DNA of 51,375 bases from Hyphomicrobiales bacterium (GTDB lineage: Bacteria > Pseudomonadota > Alphaproteobacteria > Rhizobiales > Rhizobiaceae). This document shows, piece by piece, positions 8,721 to 16,296 of the stretch. The stretch's first letter is position 1, and each line of letters opens with the position of its first letter. Where the stretch lies: positions 51,878-103,252 of the forward strand of contig UCCS01000040.1 of the NCBI GenBank assembly GCA_900470965.1, in the 5' to 3' direction. Both the position numbers and the translations under genes were made by a program. The notes beneath the pieces are model-generated. The model was not told the DNA's origin, searched no databases, and was given only the letters and a program-made list of their open reading frames with translations.

Positions 8721-8742
8721 GTTACATAACAAGTTATATAAC
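8721..8742. promoter_or_regulatory. Candidate MarR operator: two tandem palindromes
   Basis: GTTACATAAC (8721-8730) and GTTATATAAC (8733-8742) are near-identical palindromic decamers spaced 12 bp start to start, one helical turn or so. They sit just upstream of the marR start and overlap its longest possible frame. Such tandem AT-rich palindromes at the regulator's own promoter fit autoregulation by a MarR dimer pair. This is inference from position and symmetry. Confidence 0.45.
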
Positions 8743-8825
8743 TGCTTATGTATTTATCGTCAATTGCACAAGCGGGTTGGGGCCGTTCACATGGAGATGA
8801 CGTCGCCTTTGTCCTGTCAAAACCT

Positions 8826-8896
8826 TTGACATTTTGGGCCTGATTGCCCATATCACCCGCATTGGCCGCCTGCGCGATTCCCGCGCGGGCGGTTTT
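8826..8896 (+). promoter_or_regulatory. Candidate promoter and strong hairpin with T-run upstream of the cation exporter
   Basis: TTGACA (8826-8831) and CATATC (8849-8854) are 17 bp apart. Just downstream CCGCCTGCGCG (8866-8876) pairs with CGCGCGGGCGG (8882-8892), an 11 bp stem with one G-U pair and a 5-base loop, followed by TTTT. The hairpin looks like an intrinsic terminator but lies ahead of the exporter ATG at 8949. It may end an unannotated small transcript from upstream, act as a 5'-UTR attenuator, or be a stabilising 5' hairpin. Confidence 0.4.
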
Positions 8897-8948
8897 GCGT
8901 TTCAATGGCTTAAATGCTGCAATTCATTCGCATCCGCAGGGGGATGAT

Positions 8949-9863
8949 ATGAACGAAGAAGGCAATCTCACGGTTCGGAAACTTGCGTTCTGGGGCATTC
9001 CCCTGTCGCTCGGCGTTCTAGGGCTCAAGATGGTCGCCTGGTGGGTGACGGGCTCCGTGGCGCTGCTCTCGGACGGGCTGGAATCCTTCGTCAATGTCGT
9101 GGCGGCCTTCATCGCCTTTTTCGTCATCCGCTACGCGCAGAAGCCCGCCGACCACGACCATCCCTTCGGCCACCATAAGGCGGAATATCTTTCCGCCGTC
9201 ACCGAAGGGGTGATGATCGTCGTCGCCGCGCTGCTGATCGTGCAGGAGGCCGTGAACCATCTCGCAGATCCGCGCATGCTCGAGGCACCGGTGCTCGGTC
9301 TTTCGATCAACTTCGCGGCCGGTGTCATCAATGCCGTCTGGGCGCGGCTTTTGATCCGCACGGGGCGCAAGCATCGCTCTGCGGCACTGACGGCGGACGG
9401 GCAGCACATCATGTCGGATGTGGTCACTTCCGTCGGCGTTCTCGTCGGCCTGCTTCTGGCGCTTGCAACCGGCTATGCGATCTTCGATCCCATTCTCGCG
9501 ATTCTCGTCGCGCTCAACATCCTCTATCAGGGCTGGAAGGTGATCTCGCAGTCGATCGGTGGGCTGATGGATCAGGCGGTCGAACCGCAGGAGGAAGAGG
9601 CGATCAAGCAGGCGATTGCCACCCATGCGGCAGGCTCGATCGGCGTGCATGACCTGAAGACGCGGCGCGCCGGGTCGGTGACCTTCGTCGATTTCCATCT
9701 CGTCGTGCCCGCCAAGATGACTGTGCGGGAAGCGCATGATATTTGCGATCGCCTTGAAGATGCCATTCGGGCCGCGCATTCGGGCTCGACAATTGCCATT
9801 CACGTGGAGCCGGAGGGCGAAAAGGCCCATGGCATCCGCGTCAAAGTGATCAAGGAGGCGTAA
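8949..9863 (+). CDS. Cation diffusion facilitator (CDF) family efflux transporter
   Basis: 304 residues; ATG 8949 ([11 protein letters not shown]) follows CAGGGGG, and an upstream in-frame ATG at 8844 falls in the promoter/hairpin region. Six hydrophobic segments fill about residues 10-205, followed by a cytosolic ferredoxin-like C-domain ([20 protein letters not shown]). Metal-site motifs are visible: SDGLESF in helix 2, the [12 protein letters not shown] loop, and HIMSD (H-x-x-x-D) in helix 5. CDFs export Zn, Fe, Mn, Co or similar ions in exchange for protons; the substrate is not assignable here. In helix 2 the second acidic residue is shifted (D-x-x-E rather than D-x-x-x-D). The stop overlaps the queF start by one base. 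Confidence 0.9.
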   Translation: MNEEGNLTVRKLAFWGIPLSLGVLGLKMVAWWVTGSVALLSDGLESFVNVVAAFIAFFVIRYAQKPADHDHPFGHHKAEYLSAVTEGVMIVVAALLIVQEAVNHLADPRMLEAPVLGLSINFAAGVINAVWARLLIRTGRKHRSAALTADGQHIMSDVVTSVGVLVGLLLALATGYAIFDPILAILVALNILYQGWKVISQSIGGLMDQAVEPQEEEAIKQAIATHAAGSIGVHDLKTRRAGSVTFVDFHLVVPAKMTVREAHDICDRLEDAIRAAHSGSTIAIHVEPEGEKAHGIRVKVIKEA

Positions 9864-10327
9864 TGCCCAATACAGACGTTTCCAGCCTTTCGATGCTGGG
9901 CCAGCAGACGGAAACCGCCAGGAGTCCCGAAGAGGCGGTTCTGGAAAAAGTGCCGTCCAATCATGCCGGAACCGACTATGTCGTGCGCTTCACCGCGCCG
10001 GAATTCACGTCGCTCTGCCCAATGACCGGACAGCCGGATTTCGCCCATATCGTCATCGATTACATTCCGAACGAATTCCTGGTGGAATCGAAGTCGCTGA
10101 AGCTCTTCCTGCATTCCTTCCGCAATCACGGCGCCTTTCACGAGGATTGCTCGATCTATATCGCCAAGCGGATCGTCGAGCTTCTCGATCCGAAATGGTT
10201 GCGCATCGGCGCGTACTGGTATCCGCGCGGCGGCATTCCAATCGACGTCTTCTGGCAGACAGGCAAGCCGCCGGAAGGTGTGTGGCTGCCGGATCAGGGC
10301 GTTGCGACCTATCGTGGGCGTGGGTGA
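9863..10327 (+). CDS. queF: NADPH-dependent 7-cyano-7-deazaguanine reductase (preQ0 reductase)
   Basis: 154 residues, the size of the single-domain (YkvM-type) QueF. It reduces preQ0 to preQ1 in queuosine synthesis for tRNA wobble position 34. The QueF signature [20 protein letters not shown] is present, and the thioimide-forming cysteine is in [10 protein letters not shown], with the downstream Asp also seen. The ATG lies in TAATG, overlapping the exporter stop by one base, so the two genes are translationally coupled. No other queuosine gene is in the window. Convergent with the DUF2076 gene, with an intergenic palindrome in the gap. Confidence 0.96.
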   Translation: MPNTDVSSLSMLGQQTETARSPEEAVLEKVPSNHAGTDYVVRFTAPEFTSLCPMTGQPDFAHIVIDYIPNEFLVESKSLKLFLHSFRNHGAFHEDCSIYIAKRIVELLDPKWLRIGAYWYPRGGIPIDVFWQTGKPPEGVWLPDQGVATYRGRG

Positions 10328-10334
10328 GCCATGG

Positions 10335-10422
10335 TCGGGCGCAGCCCGAGCAATCGATGCACTGCTTTGTTCTTCGCAATTCCGGACGAAAAACCGCTTG
10401 GCACTTTTTCTGGAATTGCTCT
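10335..10422. repeat. Convergent-gene palindrome, copy B
   Basis: GCAATTCC (10376-10383) pairs with GGAATTGC (10412-10419); an inner stem CGAAAAA/TTTTTC surrounds the loop CCGCTTGGCAC. A second small hairpin TCGGGC-GCA-GCCCGA (10335-10349) and the linker CTTTGTTCTTCG precede it. It lies in the gap between queF (+) and DUF2076 (-). Compare copies at 23295, 47071 and 49222. Confidence 0.75.
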
Positions 10423-10521
10423 GAATCGATTGTAACGGCGAACGCCCTAAGCTTAAGGCGAAGGGCCGGGAAACGGTGCGGCAATTGAAACCAACTGCCG
10501 CTCTTTCCTTACAGCTAAATC

Positions 10522-11280
10522 CTAGACATCTGTCGTGTCGTCGCCGGAGTCATCTGTAAAATCGTCGTTGTCGTCGTAATCGGCCTGCTGGATATTGTCG
10601 TTATTGTCGTTATTGTCGGCTTGGTTGTCGTCGGCCTTATTGTTGTCGCCGTAGTAATTGTTGATAACGGTTTCCTCGGTGGGCGCGCTCGCATTGCCGA
10701 AGGGATTGGCGCCGCCGAAAGGTGAACCCAAGCCGAGTGACGACATGTGGTTGCCGAAAATGCCACTGAGCGAATTGGCAAGCAGCATGCCGCCGGCAAC
10801 GCCGGCTGCCGTGCCGAGGGCGCCGCGCAAGAAGCTGCCGCCGGCGGACGGTGCATAGGCCTGCTGGCTCCAGGGGCCTGACGGTTGCTGCGGCACCTGG
10901 CGGGTGTTGTCGTAGCCGCGTGGCTGCTCGTAACTGTCTCTCGGAGCGCCACCCCATGGGCCGGGAGCAGGCGCCGGTTGTTGCGTCTGCGTGTTGCCGA
11001 AGATGGAGCTCAGAAAGCCGCCTTGTTCGGCCCGGCGGTGATCGGTTTCGCCCGCTTCGAACTGCCGGACACGCTCTTCAAGCTCCTTGATGTGATTGGC
11101 GGCAGCTTCCAGGCCCTTTTCCTGCACGATGACGGCCTGCGCCAGATAGTAAGTGGCGGAGGGTTGCGCACGGGTCGCTTCTGATATCAGCGTTTCGGCT
11201 TCCGGATCGCGCGGCGTGGCGGCGGCGGTGCGCACGCGATCGAAGAGGGCGGTCAGCAATTGGCGTTCTTCCGGTGACAT
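10522..11280 (-). CDS. DUF2076 domain-containing protein
   Basis: 252 residues; ATG 11280 follows GAGGAGAC. The N-terminal 85 residues (MSPEERQLLTALFDRV, SATYYLAQAVIVQEKGLEAA, then a coiled-coil IKELEERVRQFE) match DUF2076, found in proteobacterial proteins sometimes annotated as periplasmic ligand-binding sensors. No signal peptide is visible, so that label is doubtful. The middle is Gly/Pro/Gln-rich and contains a small hydrophobic Gly-rich patch (LRGALGTAAGVAGGMLLANS). The last 45 residues are almost all Asp and Asn, a very acidic low-complexity tail. The function is unknown. Confidence 0.82.
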   Translation of the reverse strand: MSPEERQLLTALFDRVRTAAATPRDPEAETLISEATRAQPSATYYLAQAVIVQEKGLEAAANHIKELEERVRQFEAGETDHRRAEQGGFLSSIFGNTQTQQPAPAPGPWGGAPRDSYEQPRGYDNTRQVPQQPSGPWSQQAYAPSAGGSFLRGALGTAAGVAGGMLLANSLSGIFGNHMSSLGLGSPFGGANPFGNASAPTEETVINNYYGDNNKADDNQADNNDNNDNIQQADYDDNDDFTDDSGDDTTDV

Positions 11281-11394
11281 GTCCTGTCTCCTCTAAAGTT
11301 CTGCGGCTTTAACATTCGGCGGATGGGCCGCTAAGGCTGAGTTAGGAAGCGATTAGGGCATTTCAAAGCCTTGGCAACTTACATTTCAGTAAGC

Positions 11395-12105
11395 TCAGGC
11401 CTCCTTCAGCCAGATGCGCAGCGGCCCCAGAAGTTCGAAGCCCACGCGCAGCGCTTCGTCCAGCTCGTCGCCGCGTTCGTAACCGACAAGCGGTTCTCGC
11501 GGATAGAGCTCGGCCGCCTGCGCAATCAGCCCACGGCGGATGGTTTCACCGTGCCGGCCCTCGGCAAACAGGTTCGAATGGCCGACGACGCCGGCGTGGT
11601 GATTGAGGATGCCGCCCCCGACCGGTTGGCCGTGTTCGAAGCCGAGCAGAAAGGCGATTTCGGGATCGTGGAGTAGTGGTTCGGTAAAGATCTTCTGCGT
11701 TACCGGGCCGTTCGCCTTGCCCCATTCCGCCTCCCATCGCGCAAGGTCAGCAGCGCTTTCCACGCGCCGCCAGGTGATTGGGGACGTCGTTGAGACTGGC
11801 ATGCGCATGCCGATCCATTCAGCTTCGAACAAGAGCTTGAAGCCGAGCGGCGCAAGATCGAGGGCCGCATAGCTGTCCTTTATCGCCCAGTCCCGTTTCT
11901 CGCTATTGATCAGCGTCGCGATCGTCTCCGTTTGTTCGCCGTCGGCCTCCGTCAGCGTTACGGCATCGGGATAGAAGGGCGGCGTGCCTCGACGATGAAA
12001 CCAGAGTGTGGCCGTAAACTCACCGGGCGAGCTCAGCGCCTTGCAGACGGCATCGCACCAGAATGCATTGTTGCTGATGGCAGCACGCAGAAAGGAGGAG
12101 GTCAT
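11395..12105 (-). CDS. Putative GNAT-like N-acetyltransferase
   Basis: 236 residues; ATG 12105 follows CGGGAGAAACG. The C-terminal half resembles a GNAT fold (IAFLLGFEHGQPVGGGILNHHAGVVGHSN as strands 3-4, then GRHGETIRRGLIAQAAELYP and a terminal GYERGDELDEALRVGFELLGPLRIWLK). The acetyl-CoA loop is not canonical, so this is a weaker call than the other GNATs here. The N-terminal 110 residues show no family I recognise. It is a single gene between the DUF2076 gene (same strand) and a divergent clpP paralogue. Confidence 0.6.
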   Translation of the reverse strand: MTSSFLRAAISNNAFWCDAVCKALSSPGEFTATLWFHRRGTPPFYPDAVTLTEADGEQTETIATLINSEKRDWAIKDSYAALDLAPLGFKLLFEAEWIGMRMPVSTTSPITWRRVESAADLARWEAEWGKANGPVTQKIFTEPLLHDPEIAFLLGFEHGQPVGGGILNHHAGVVGHSNLFAEGRHGETIRRGLIAQAAELYPREPLVGYERGDELDEALRVGFELLGPLRIWLKEA

Positions 12106-12262
12106 TTTGCGTTTCTCCCGGTCTTTTTAGAGGATGCGATGATATCGTCCGTTTGTCATAAGAATATCTTCACCGCTTCCTGCTTCCTCTTTTTCCCGCA
12201 TTGTTTTACGCATTGAGTCGCACTATGTGCGAGGAACCGCATTAGACGTGAGAGAGGTTCGA

Positions 12263-12850
12263 ATGAACGACGAAGAAGAACAGGACGACAAGACGAAGGA
12301 ACTGCCGCTCGGCAAGGAAACGGAGGCGAACCTTTTCAAGTCGCGTTCGATCTTCATCTATGGGCCGATCACGCAGGAACTGGCGCAGAAGGTTAGCACC
12401 CAGCTCGTGGCGCTTTCAGCCGCCAATGACGAAGATATTCGTATCTATGTGAATTCGCCCGGCGGTCACGTCGAATCCGGCGATTCCATCCACGACATGA
12501 TCAAGTTCATCAAGCCGAAGGTCTGGATGATCGGCACGGGTTGGGTTGCCTCGGCTGGTGCGCTTATCTATGCCGCGGCTCCGAAGGAACGTCGCATCTG
12601 CCTGCCGAACACCCGCTTCCTGCTGCACCAGCCGTCCGGCGGCACGCGCGGCATGGCTTCGGACATCGAGATCCAGGCACGCGAAATCATCAAGATGAAC
12701 GAACGCCTCATCAAGATCTTCTCGAAGGCAACCGGCCAGTCGGAAGAAAAGATCGCCAAGGATATCGACCGCGATTACTGGCTCTCGGCTGAAGATGCCG
12801 TCGCCTATGGTCTCGTCTCTCGCGTCGTGACCTCGCAGAGCGAAATCTGA
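12263..12850 (+). CDS. clpP: ClpP-type ATP-dependent protease proteolytic subunit (paralogue)
   Basis: 195 residues from ATG 12263, preceded by GAGAGAGG; a GTG at 12227 would add a non-conserved N-terminus. It has the ClpP fold with the catalytic triad intact: Ser97 in GWVASAGA, His122 in FLLHQPSGG and Asp171 in DRDYWL. These fall at the same positions as in mature E. coli ClpP. It lacks the usual propeptide region and instead starts with an acidic stretch ([12 protein letters not shown]). Rhizobia carry several ClpP paralogues; this one is not next to clpX or tig, so it is probably an accessory subunit working with ClpA/ClpX. It has its own terminator. Confidence 0.9.
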   Translation: MNDEEEQDDKTKELPLGKETEANLFKSRSIFIYGPITQELAQKVSTQLVALSAANDEDIRIYVNSPGGHVESGDSIHDMIKFIKPKVWMIGTGWVASAGALIYAAAPKERRICLPNTRFLLHQPSGGTRGMASDIEIQAREIIKMNERLIKIFSKATGQSEEKIAKDIDRDYWLSAEDAVAYGLVSRVVTSQSEI

Positions 12851-12877
12851 TCTTTCGCCATCTAGCCTTTTGAATAT

Positions 12878-12910
12878 ACGCCCCGTCTGCCAGTCGCAGG
12901 CGGGGCGTTT
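12878..12910 (+). terminator. Terminator hairpin after clpP
   Basis: ACGCCCCG (12878-12885) pairs with CGGGGCGT (12901-12908). The stem extends inward through CTGC/GCAG to a CAGTC loop. Only a short TTT follows, so it is a strong stem with a weak U-tract. Confidence 0.65.
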
Positions 12911-13041
12911 CCATATCTACCGAGATAGCGCCGTGTAATATAGGGGATTGCCGCCCAAGCGAACATTTCCGCCGGCAATCCGGCTTGCGCGCCTCCCGCT
13001 TATGCGGCTCCATGCGCAATCTTCGCAGCCGGAGTCGCGCC

Positions 13042-14226
13042 ATGCTCAAAGATTTTTCCGTCCAGAGCCTGTTCATGGGTCTTCTGACGGCTTTCGTCGG
13101 GTTTACCAGCTCCTTTGCGGTCGTGTTGCATGGATTGCAGGCGGTCGGCGCGACGGATGCGCAGGCAGCCTCAGGGCTGATGGCGTTGTCAATCTCGATG
13201 GGGCTTTGCGCCATCGTGCTCAGCGCCGTCACGCGTCTGCCGGTCAGCATCGCCTGGTCGACCCCGGGGGCAGCGCTGCTTGCCAGCATCGGCACGATCG
13301 ACGGCGGCTTCAATGCGGCGGTCGGGGCTTTCATTCTTTGCGGTTTGCTCATCGTCATTGCCGGGCTGTTCAAGCCGCTCGGACGGGCGGTTGCCGCCAT
13401 TCCGGCGCCGCTTGCCAATGCAATGCTGTCGGGCGTACTGCTCGGTCTCTGCTTTGCTCCCGTCAAGGCGATCGCCTTCAATCCGCTGCTCGGCCTGCCG
13501 ATCATTCTGACCTGGATTGTGGTCGGCGCCTTCAAGCGGCTGTGGGCGGTGCCGGCAGCGCTGGTGGCCTTCGCGCTGGTGCTGGCGTTCGGCGTCGATA
13601 TTCCCGAGGGGGCGTTTGCGTCACTCGAACAGTCGCTGGTGCCCGTTATCGACATCGTTCACCCGGTCTTCAATCTCGCCGGTTTCGTGTCGATTGCCCT
13701 GCCGCTCTTCATTGTGACGATGGCCTCGCAGAATATTCCCGGCATCGCGGTGCTGAAGGTCAATCACTATGATCCGATGCCGGGCCCGCTCTTTGCCGTG
13801 ACCGGCGTCTTCTCGCTTCTGGCGGCGCCCTTCGGCGGGCATGCGGTCAACCTGGCGGCGATCACGGCAGCGATGTGCGCCGGGCAGGATGCGCATGCCG
13901 ATCCTTCGCGGCGTTATTGGGCAGCGCTGATTTCGGGTGTCGGTTACGTCATTTTCGGCCTGCTTGCCGGGGCGGTGACCGCCTTTGTCGCGCTGGCGCC
14001 GCCGATTCTGATTGAGGCCGTTGCCGGTCTTGCACTGGTCGGCGCCTTCTCCGGTTCTGCCATGGCTGCCTTCCAGGTGCCGGAGTCACGTGAGGCGGCG
14101 GCTATCACCTTTCTTGTCACGGCTTCCGGCGTTTCCTTCGGTGGCATCTCCGGCGCCTTCTGGGGCCTGATTGCCGGCGGGCTGATGCTTGCGCTGTCCC
14201 GGATAGTGCAGGCGCGGAAAAAATAG
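13042..14226 (+). CDS. benE: Benzoate/H+ symporter BenE family transporter
   Basis: 394 residues; ATG 13042 (MLKDFSVQSLF) follows GGAG, while an upstream in-frame start adds an Arg-rich non-membrane stretch. About 11-12 hydrophobic segments cover the whole length, and the order of motifs (GLLTAFVGFTSSFAVVLHGL, RLPVSIAWSTPGAALLAS, PFGGHAVNLAAITAAMCAG) is that of BenE. These are inner-membrane carriers related to nucleobase transporters and thought to take up benzoate with protons. No benzoate catabolic gene is nearby, so the real substrate is uncertain. The gene is monocistronic, followed by the leuA leader region. Confidence 0.88.
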   Translation: MLKDFSVQSLFMGLLTAFVGFTSSFAVVLHGLQAVGATDAQAASGLMALSISMGLCAIVLSAVTRLPVSIAWSTPGAALLASIGTIDGGFNAAVGAFILCGLLIVIAGLFKPLGRAVAAIPAPLANAMLSGVLLGLCFAPVKAIAFNPLLGLPIILTWIVVGAFKRLWAVPAALVAFALVLAFGVDIPEGAFASLEQSLVPVIDIVHPVFNLAGFVSIALPLFIVTMASQNIPGIAVLKVNHYDPMPGPLFAVTGVFSLLAAPFGGHAVNLAAITAAMCAGQDAHADPSRRYWAALISGVGYVIFGLLAGAVTAFVALAPPILIEAVAGLALVGAFSGSAMAAFQVPESREAAAITFLVTASGVSFGGISGAFWGLIAGGLMLALSRIVQARKK

Positions 14227-14234
14227 GCGAGGGG

Positions 14235-14262
14235 TTGCCGGAATTTGCGGCGAAGGCTATAA
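14235..14262 (+). promoter_or_regulatory. Candidate promoter of the leuA leader
   Basis: TTGCCG (14235-14240) and CTATAA (14257-14262) are separated by 16 bp, the same spacing as at trpL. The predicted start of transcription coincides with or lies one or two bases before the leader ATG at 14271, implying a leaderless small ORF. Confidence 0.5.
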
Positions 14263-14270
14263 GCGCGGTC

Positions 14271-14396
14271 ATGAAGAGCACAAGCGCACGGATTTCCGAC
14301 ACGATTGCACGCAGCCGCACGGCCCTGCGTGACAATACGCGCGCCCTGACTTCGCTTCTTCTCCTCGGCCTTACGCGCGGTTGCCGGGTCCTTTGA
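14271..14396 (+). CDS. Leucine-rich leader peptide of leuA (41 residues)
   Basis: An ATG frame of 41 codons ends TSLLLLGLTRGCRVL and stops at TGA 14394-14396. Five of six consecutive codons (14359-14376 area: CTT CTT CTC CTC GGC CTT) code for leucine, and a stable stem-loop begins at the stop codon. The gene downstream is leuA, the first enzyme of leucine synthesis, so this has the layout of a ribosome-stalling attenuator that senses leucyl-tRNA. Predicted Leu leaders upstream of leuA are known in proteobacteria. No Shine-Dalgarno sequence is evident, matching the leaderless promoter placement. Confidence 0.8.
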   Translation: MKSTSARISDTIARSRTALRDNTRALTSLLLLGLTRGCRVL

Positions 14397-14438
14397 GGAG
14401 CGCCCGGCGGCCGAAAGCCCGCCCGGCCATCGCTCCTC
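14395..14438 (+). promoter_or_regulatory. Stem-loop of the leuA attenuator region
   Basis: GAGGAGCG (14395-14402) pairs with CGCTCCTC (14431-14438); the interior has a second GC-rich pairing, GGCGG with CCGCC. The stem overlaps the leader stop codon, so ribosome position would control it. No T-run follows, so I cannot say whether it terminates transcription directly or is the antiterminator or a translational control element. Confidence 0.55.
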
Positions 14439-14553
14439 GCGACTCACTCTCAAAATTGACCAAACGACCGAGTAAAGGTCCGCATTTGCAGTCGCCAAGC
14501 CAGATATGATCGGCTAAGACGCGGGGCAAATGCCGGGACGAGGAGACAAGACA

Positions 14554-16287
14554 ATGGATACGAACACCAGCCGATCCTCCGCAAGCGCTGCTTCCGCCAA
14601 GGGCATGCCCGACGCCGCCGTGAAGTACCGGCCTTATCCGCAGGTAAACATTCCCGACCGCACCTGGCCGACCAAGACCATCACCAAGGCGCCGATCTGG
14701 TGCTCCGTGGACCTGCGCGACGGCAATCAGGCGCTCGTCGATCCGATGGGCCATGATCGCAAGGCCCGCATGTTTCAGCTGCTGCTGGAAATGGGTTTCA
14801 AGGAAATCGAGATCGGTTTCCCCTCTGCCTCGCAGACAGATTTCGATTTTGCCCGCTGGTGCATTGAAGAGGGCAATGTGCCCGATGATGTCTCGCTGCA
14901 GGTGCTGGTGCAGTGCCGGCCTGAGCTGATCACGCGTACCTTCGAAGCGCTGGAAGGCGCCAACCGACCGATCGTGCATTTCTACAATTCGACCAGCGAA
15001 TTGCAGCGCCGCGTTGTGTTCGCCAAGGATGTGCAGGGCATCAAGCAGATCGCCGTCGATGCCGCCAAGATGATCACAGACATGGCTGCCAAGGCCGGGG
15101 GCGGCTACCGTTTCGAATATTCGCCCGAGAGCTTTACCGGCACCGAGTTGGACGTGGCGCTGGAAATCTGCAACGCCGTCATCGACGTGGTGAAGCCGAC
15201 GCCTGACAACAAGCTCATCATCAATCTGCCCTCGACCGTCGAAATGGCGACGCCGAACGTCTATGCCGACCAGATCGAATGGATGTGCCGCAATCTCGAT
15301 AACAGAGAAAACCTGATCATCTCGCTGCATCCGCATAATGACCGCGGCACCGGCATTGCCGCCGCCGAGCTGGCGTTGCTGGCAGGCGCCGATCGCGTTG
15401 AAGGCACGCTCTTTGGCAATGGCGAGCGCACTGGCAATGTCGACGTCGTCACCATGGCACTCAACATGTTCACGCAGGGCGTCGATCCGGAAATCGACTG
15501 CTCGAACATCGAACGCATCAAGGAAGTGTTCGAATATTCGAACCAGATGGCGATTGCCGATCGTCACCCTTATGTCGGCGAACTGGTCTACACGGCCTTT
15601 TCCGGTTCGCATCAGGATGCGATCAACAAGGGCATGAAGGCGGCGCAGGTTGCCAACCATCCAGTCTGGGAAGTGCCTTACCTGCCGATCGACCCGCGTG
15701 ACGTCGGCCGCTCCTACGAAGCGATCATCCGCATCAATTCGCAGTCGGGCAAAGGCGGCATCGCCTATATCCTGCAGCAGGATTACGGGCTCAACCTGCC
15801 GCGCAATCTGCAGGTCGAATTCCGCGAAGACATCCAGCGCATCACCGATGAAGAGGGCAAGGAGCTTCCTTCGAAGCGTATCCACGACCGCTTCATCGAG
15901 CGCTATGTGACCCAGCCGGGCGCCCGTCTCCGGTTCGTCGATCACCACACCTATCCCGATACAGAGCACAAGGGACAGCGGATCGTGGCGGCCGAGATTA
16001 CCGACAATGGTGAGATCAAGCGTATCGAAGGCCGTGGCAACGGCCCGATTGATGGCTTCATCAATGCGCTGTCGCACTATCTCGGTATCGAGATGTCGGT
16101 CGAGGATTATTCGGAGCATTCGCTGCAGCACGGCTCGAATGCCGCCGCCATCTCCTATGTCGAGACGTCCTATCCGGGCGGCAAGCTCTTTGGTGCCGGC
16201 ATCAACACCAATATCGTGGCGGCATCGCTCGAAGCGATCGTCTCGGCTGCCAACCGAGTGCTCGACGTGAAGGCCGGCAAGGCCTAA
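14554..16287 (+). CDS. leuA: 2-isopropylmalate synthase
   Basis: 577 residues; ATG 14554 (MDTNTSRSS) has GAGGAG upstream. It condenses acetyl-CoA with 2-oxoisovalerate, the committed step of leucine synthesis. The TIM-barrel motifs are SVDLRDGNQALVDPM (metal-binding Asp, about residue 52), GFKEIEIGFPSASQTDFDF, STVEMATPNVYADQIEW and HPHNDRGTGIAAAELALLAG with the HxH-type metal site. The C-terminal LeuA dimer/regulatory domain follows from about 440 (feedback inhibition by leucine is known for the family). The length is that of the longer LeuA2-type enzymes. The gene is almost back-to-back with hxlR (9 bp between stop codons). Confidence 0.96.
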   Translation: MDTNTSRSSASAASAKGMPDAAVKYRPYPQVNIPDRTWPTKTITKAPIWCSVDLRDGNQALVDPMGHDRKARMFQLLLEMGFKEIEIGFPSASQTDFDFARWCIEEGNVPDDVSLQVLVQCRPELITRTFEALEGANRPIVHFYNSTSELQRRVVFAKDVQGIKQIAVDAAKMITDMAAKAGGGYRFEYSPESFTGTELDVALEICNAVIDVVKPTPDNKLIINLPSTVEMATPNVYADQIEWMCRNLDNRENLIISLHPHNDRGTGIAAAELALLAGADRVEGTLFGNGERTGNVDVVTMALNMFTQGVDPEIDCSNIERIKEVFEYSNQMAIADRHPYVGELVYTAFSGSHQDAINKGMKAAQVANHPVWEVPYLPIDPRDVGRSYEAIIRINSQSGKGGIAYILQQDYGLNLPRNLQVEFREDIQRITDEEGKELPSKRIHDRFIERYVTQPGARLRFVDHHTYPDTEHKGQRIVAAEITDNGEIKRIEGRGNGPIDGFINALSHYLGIEMSVEDYSEHSLQHGSNAAAISYVETSYPGGKLFGAGINTNIVAASLEAIVSAANRVLDVKAGKA

Positions 16288-16296
16288 CCATTCTGA

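Noticed and set aside
8743..8948. preQ1 or manganese riboswitch upstream of the CDF-queF operon
   Set aside because: I could not match a known aptamer consensus by eye; only the terminator-like hairpin is supported.
14371..16131. 586-codon open frame antisense to leuA
   Set aside because: It lies entirely opposite the well-supported leuA, has no family motif, and its Asp/Arg/His-rich composition is the usual shadow of high-GC codon bias.
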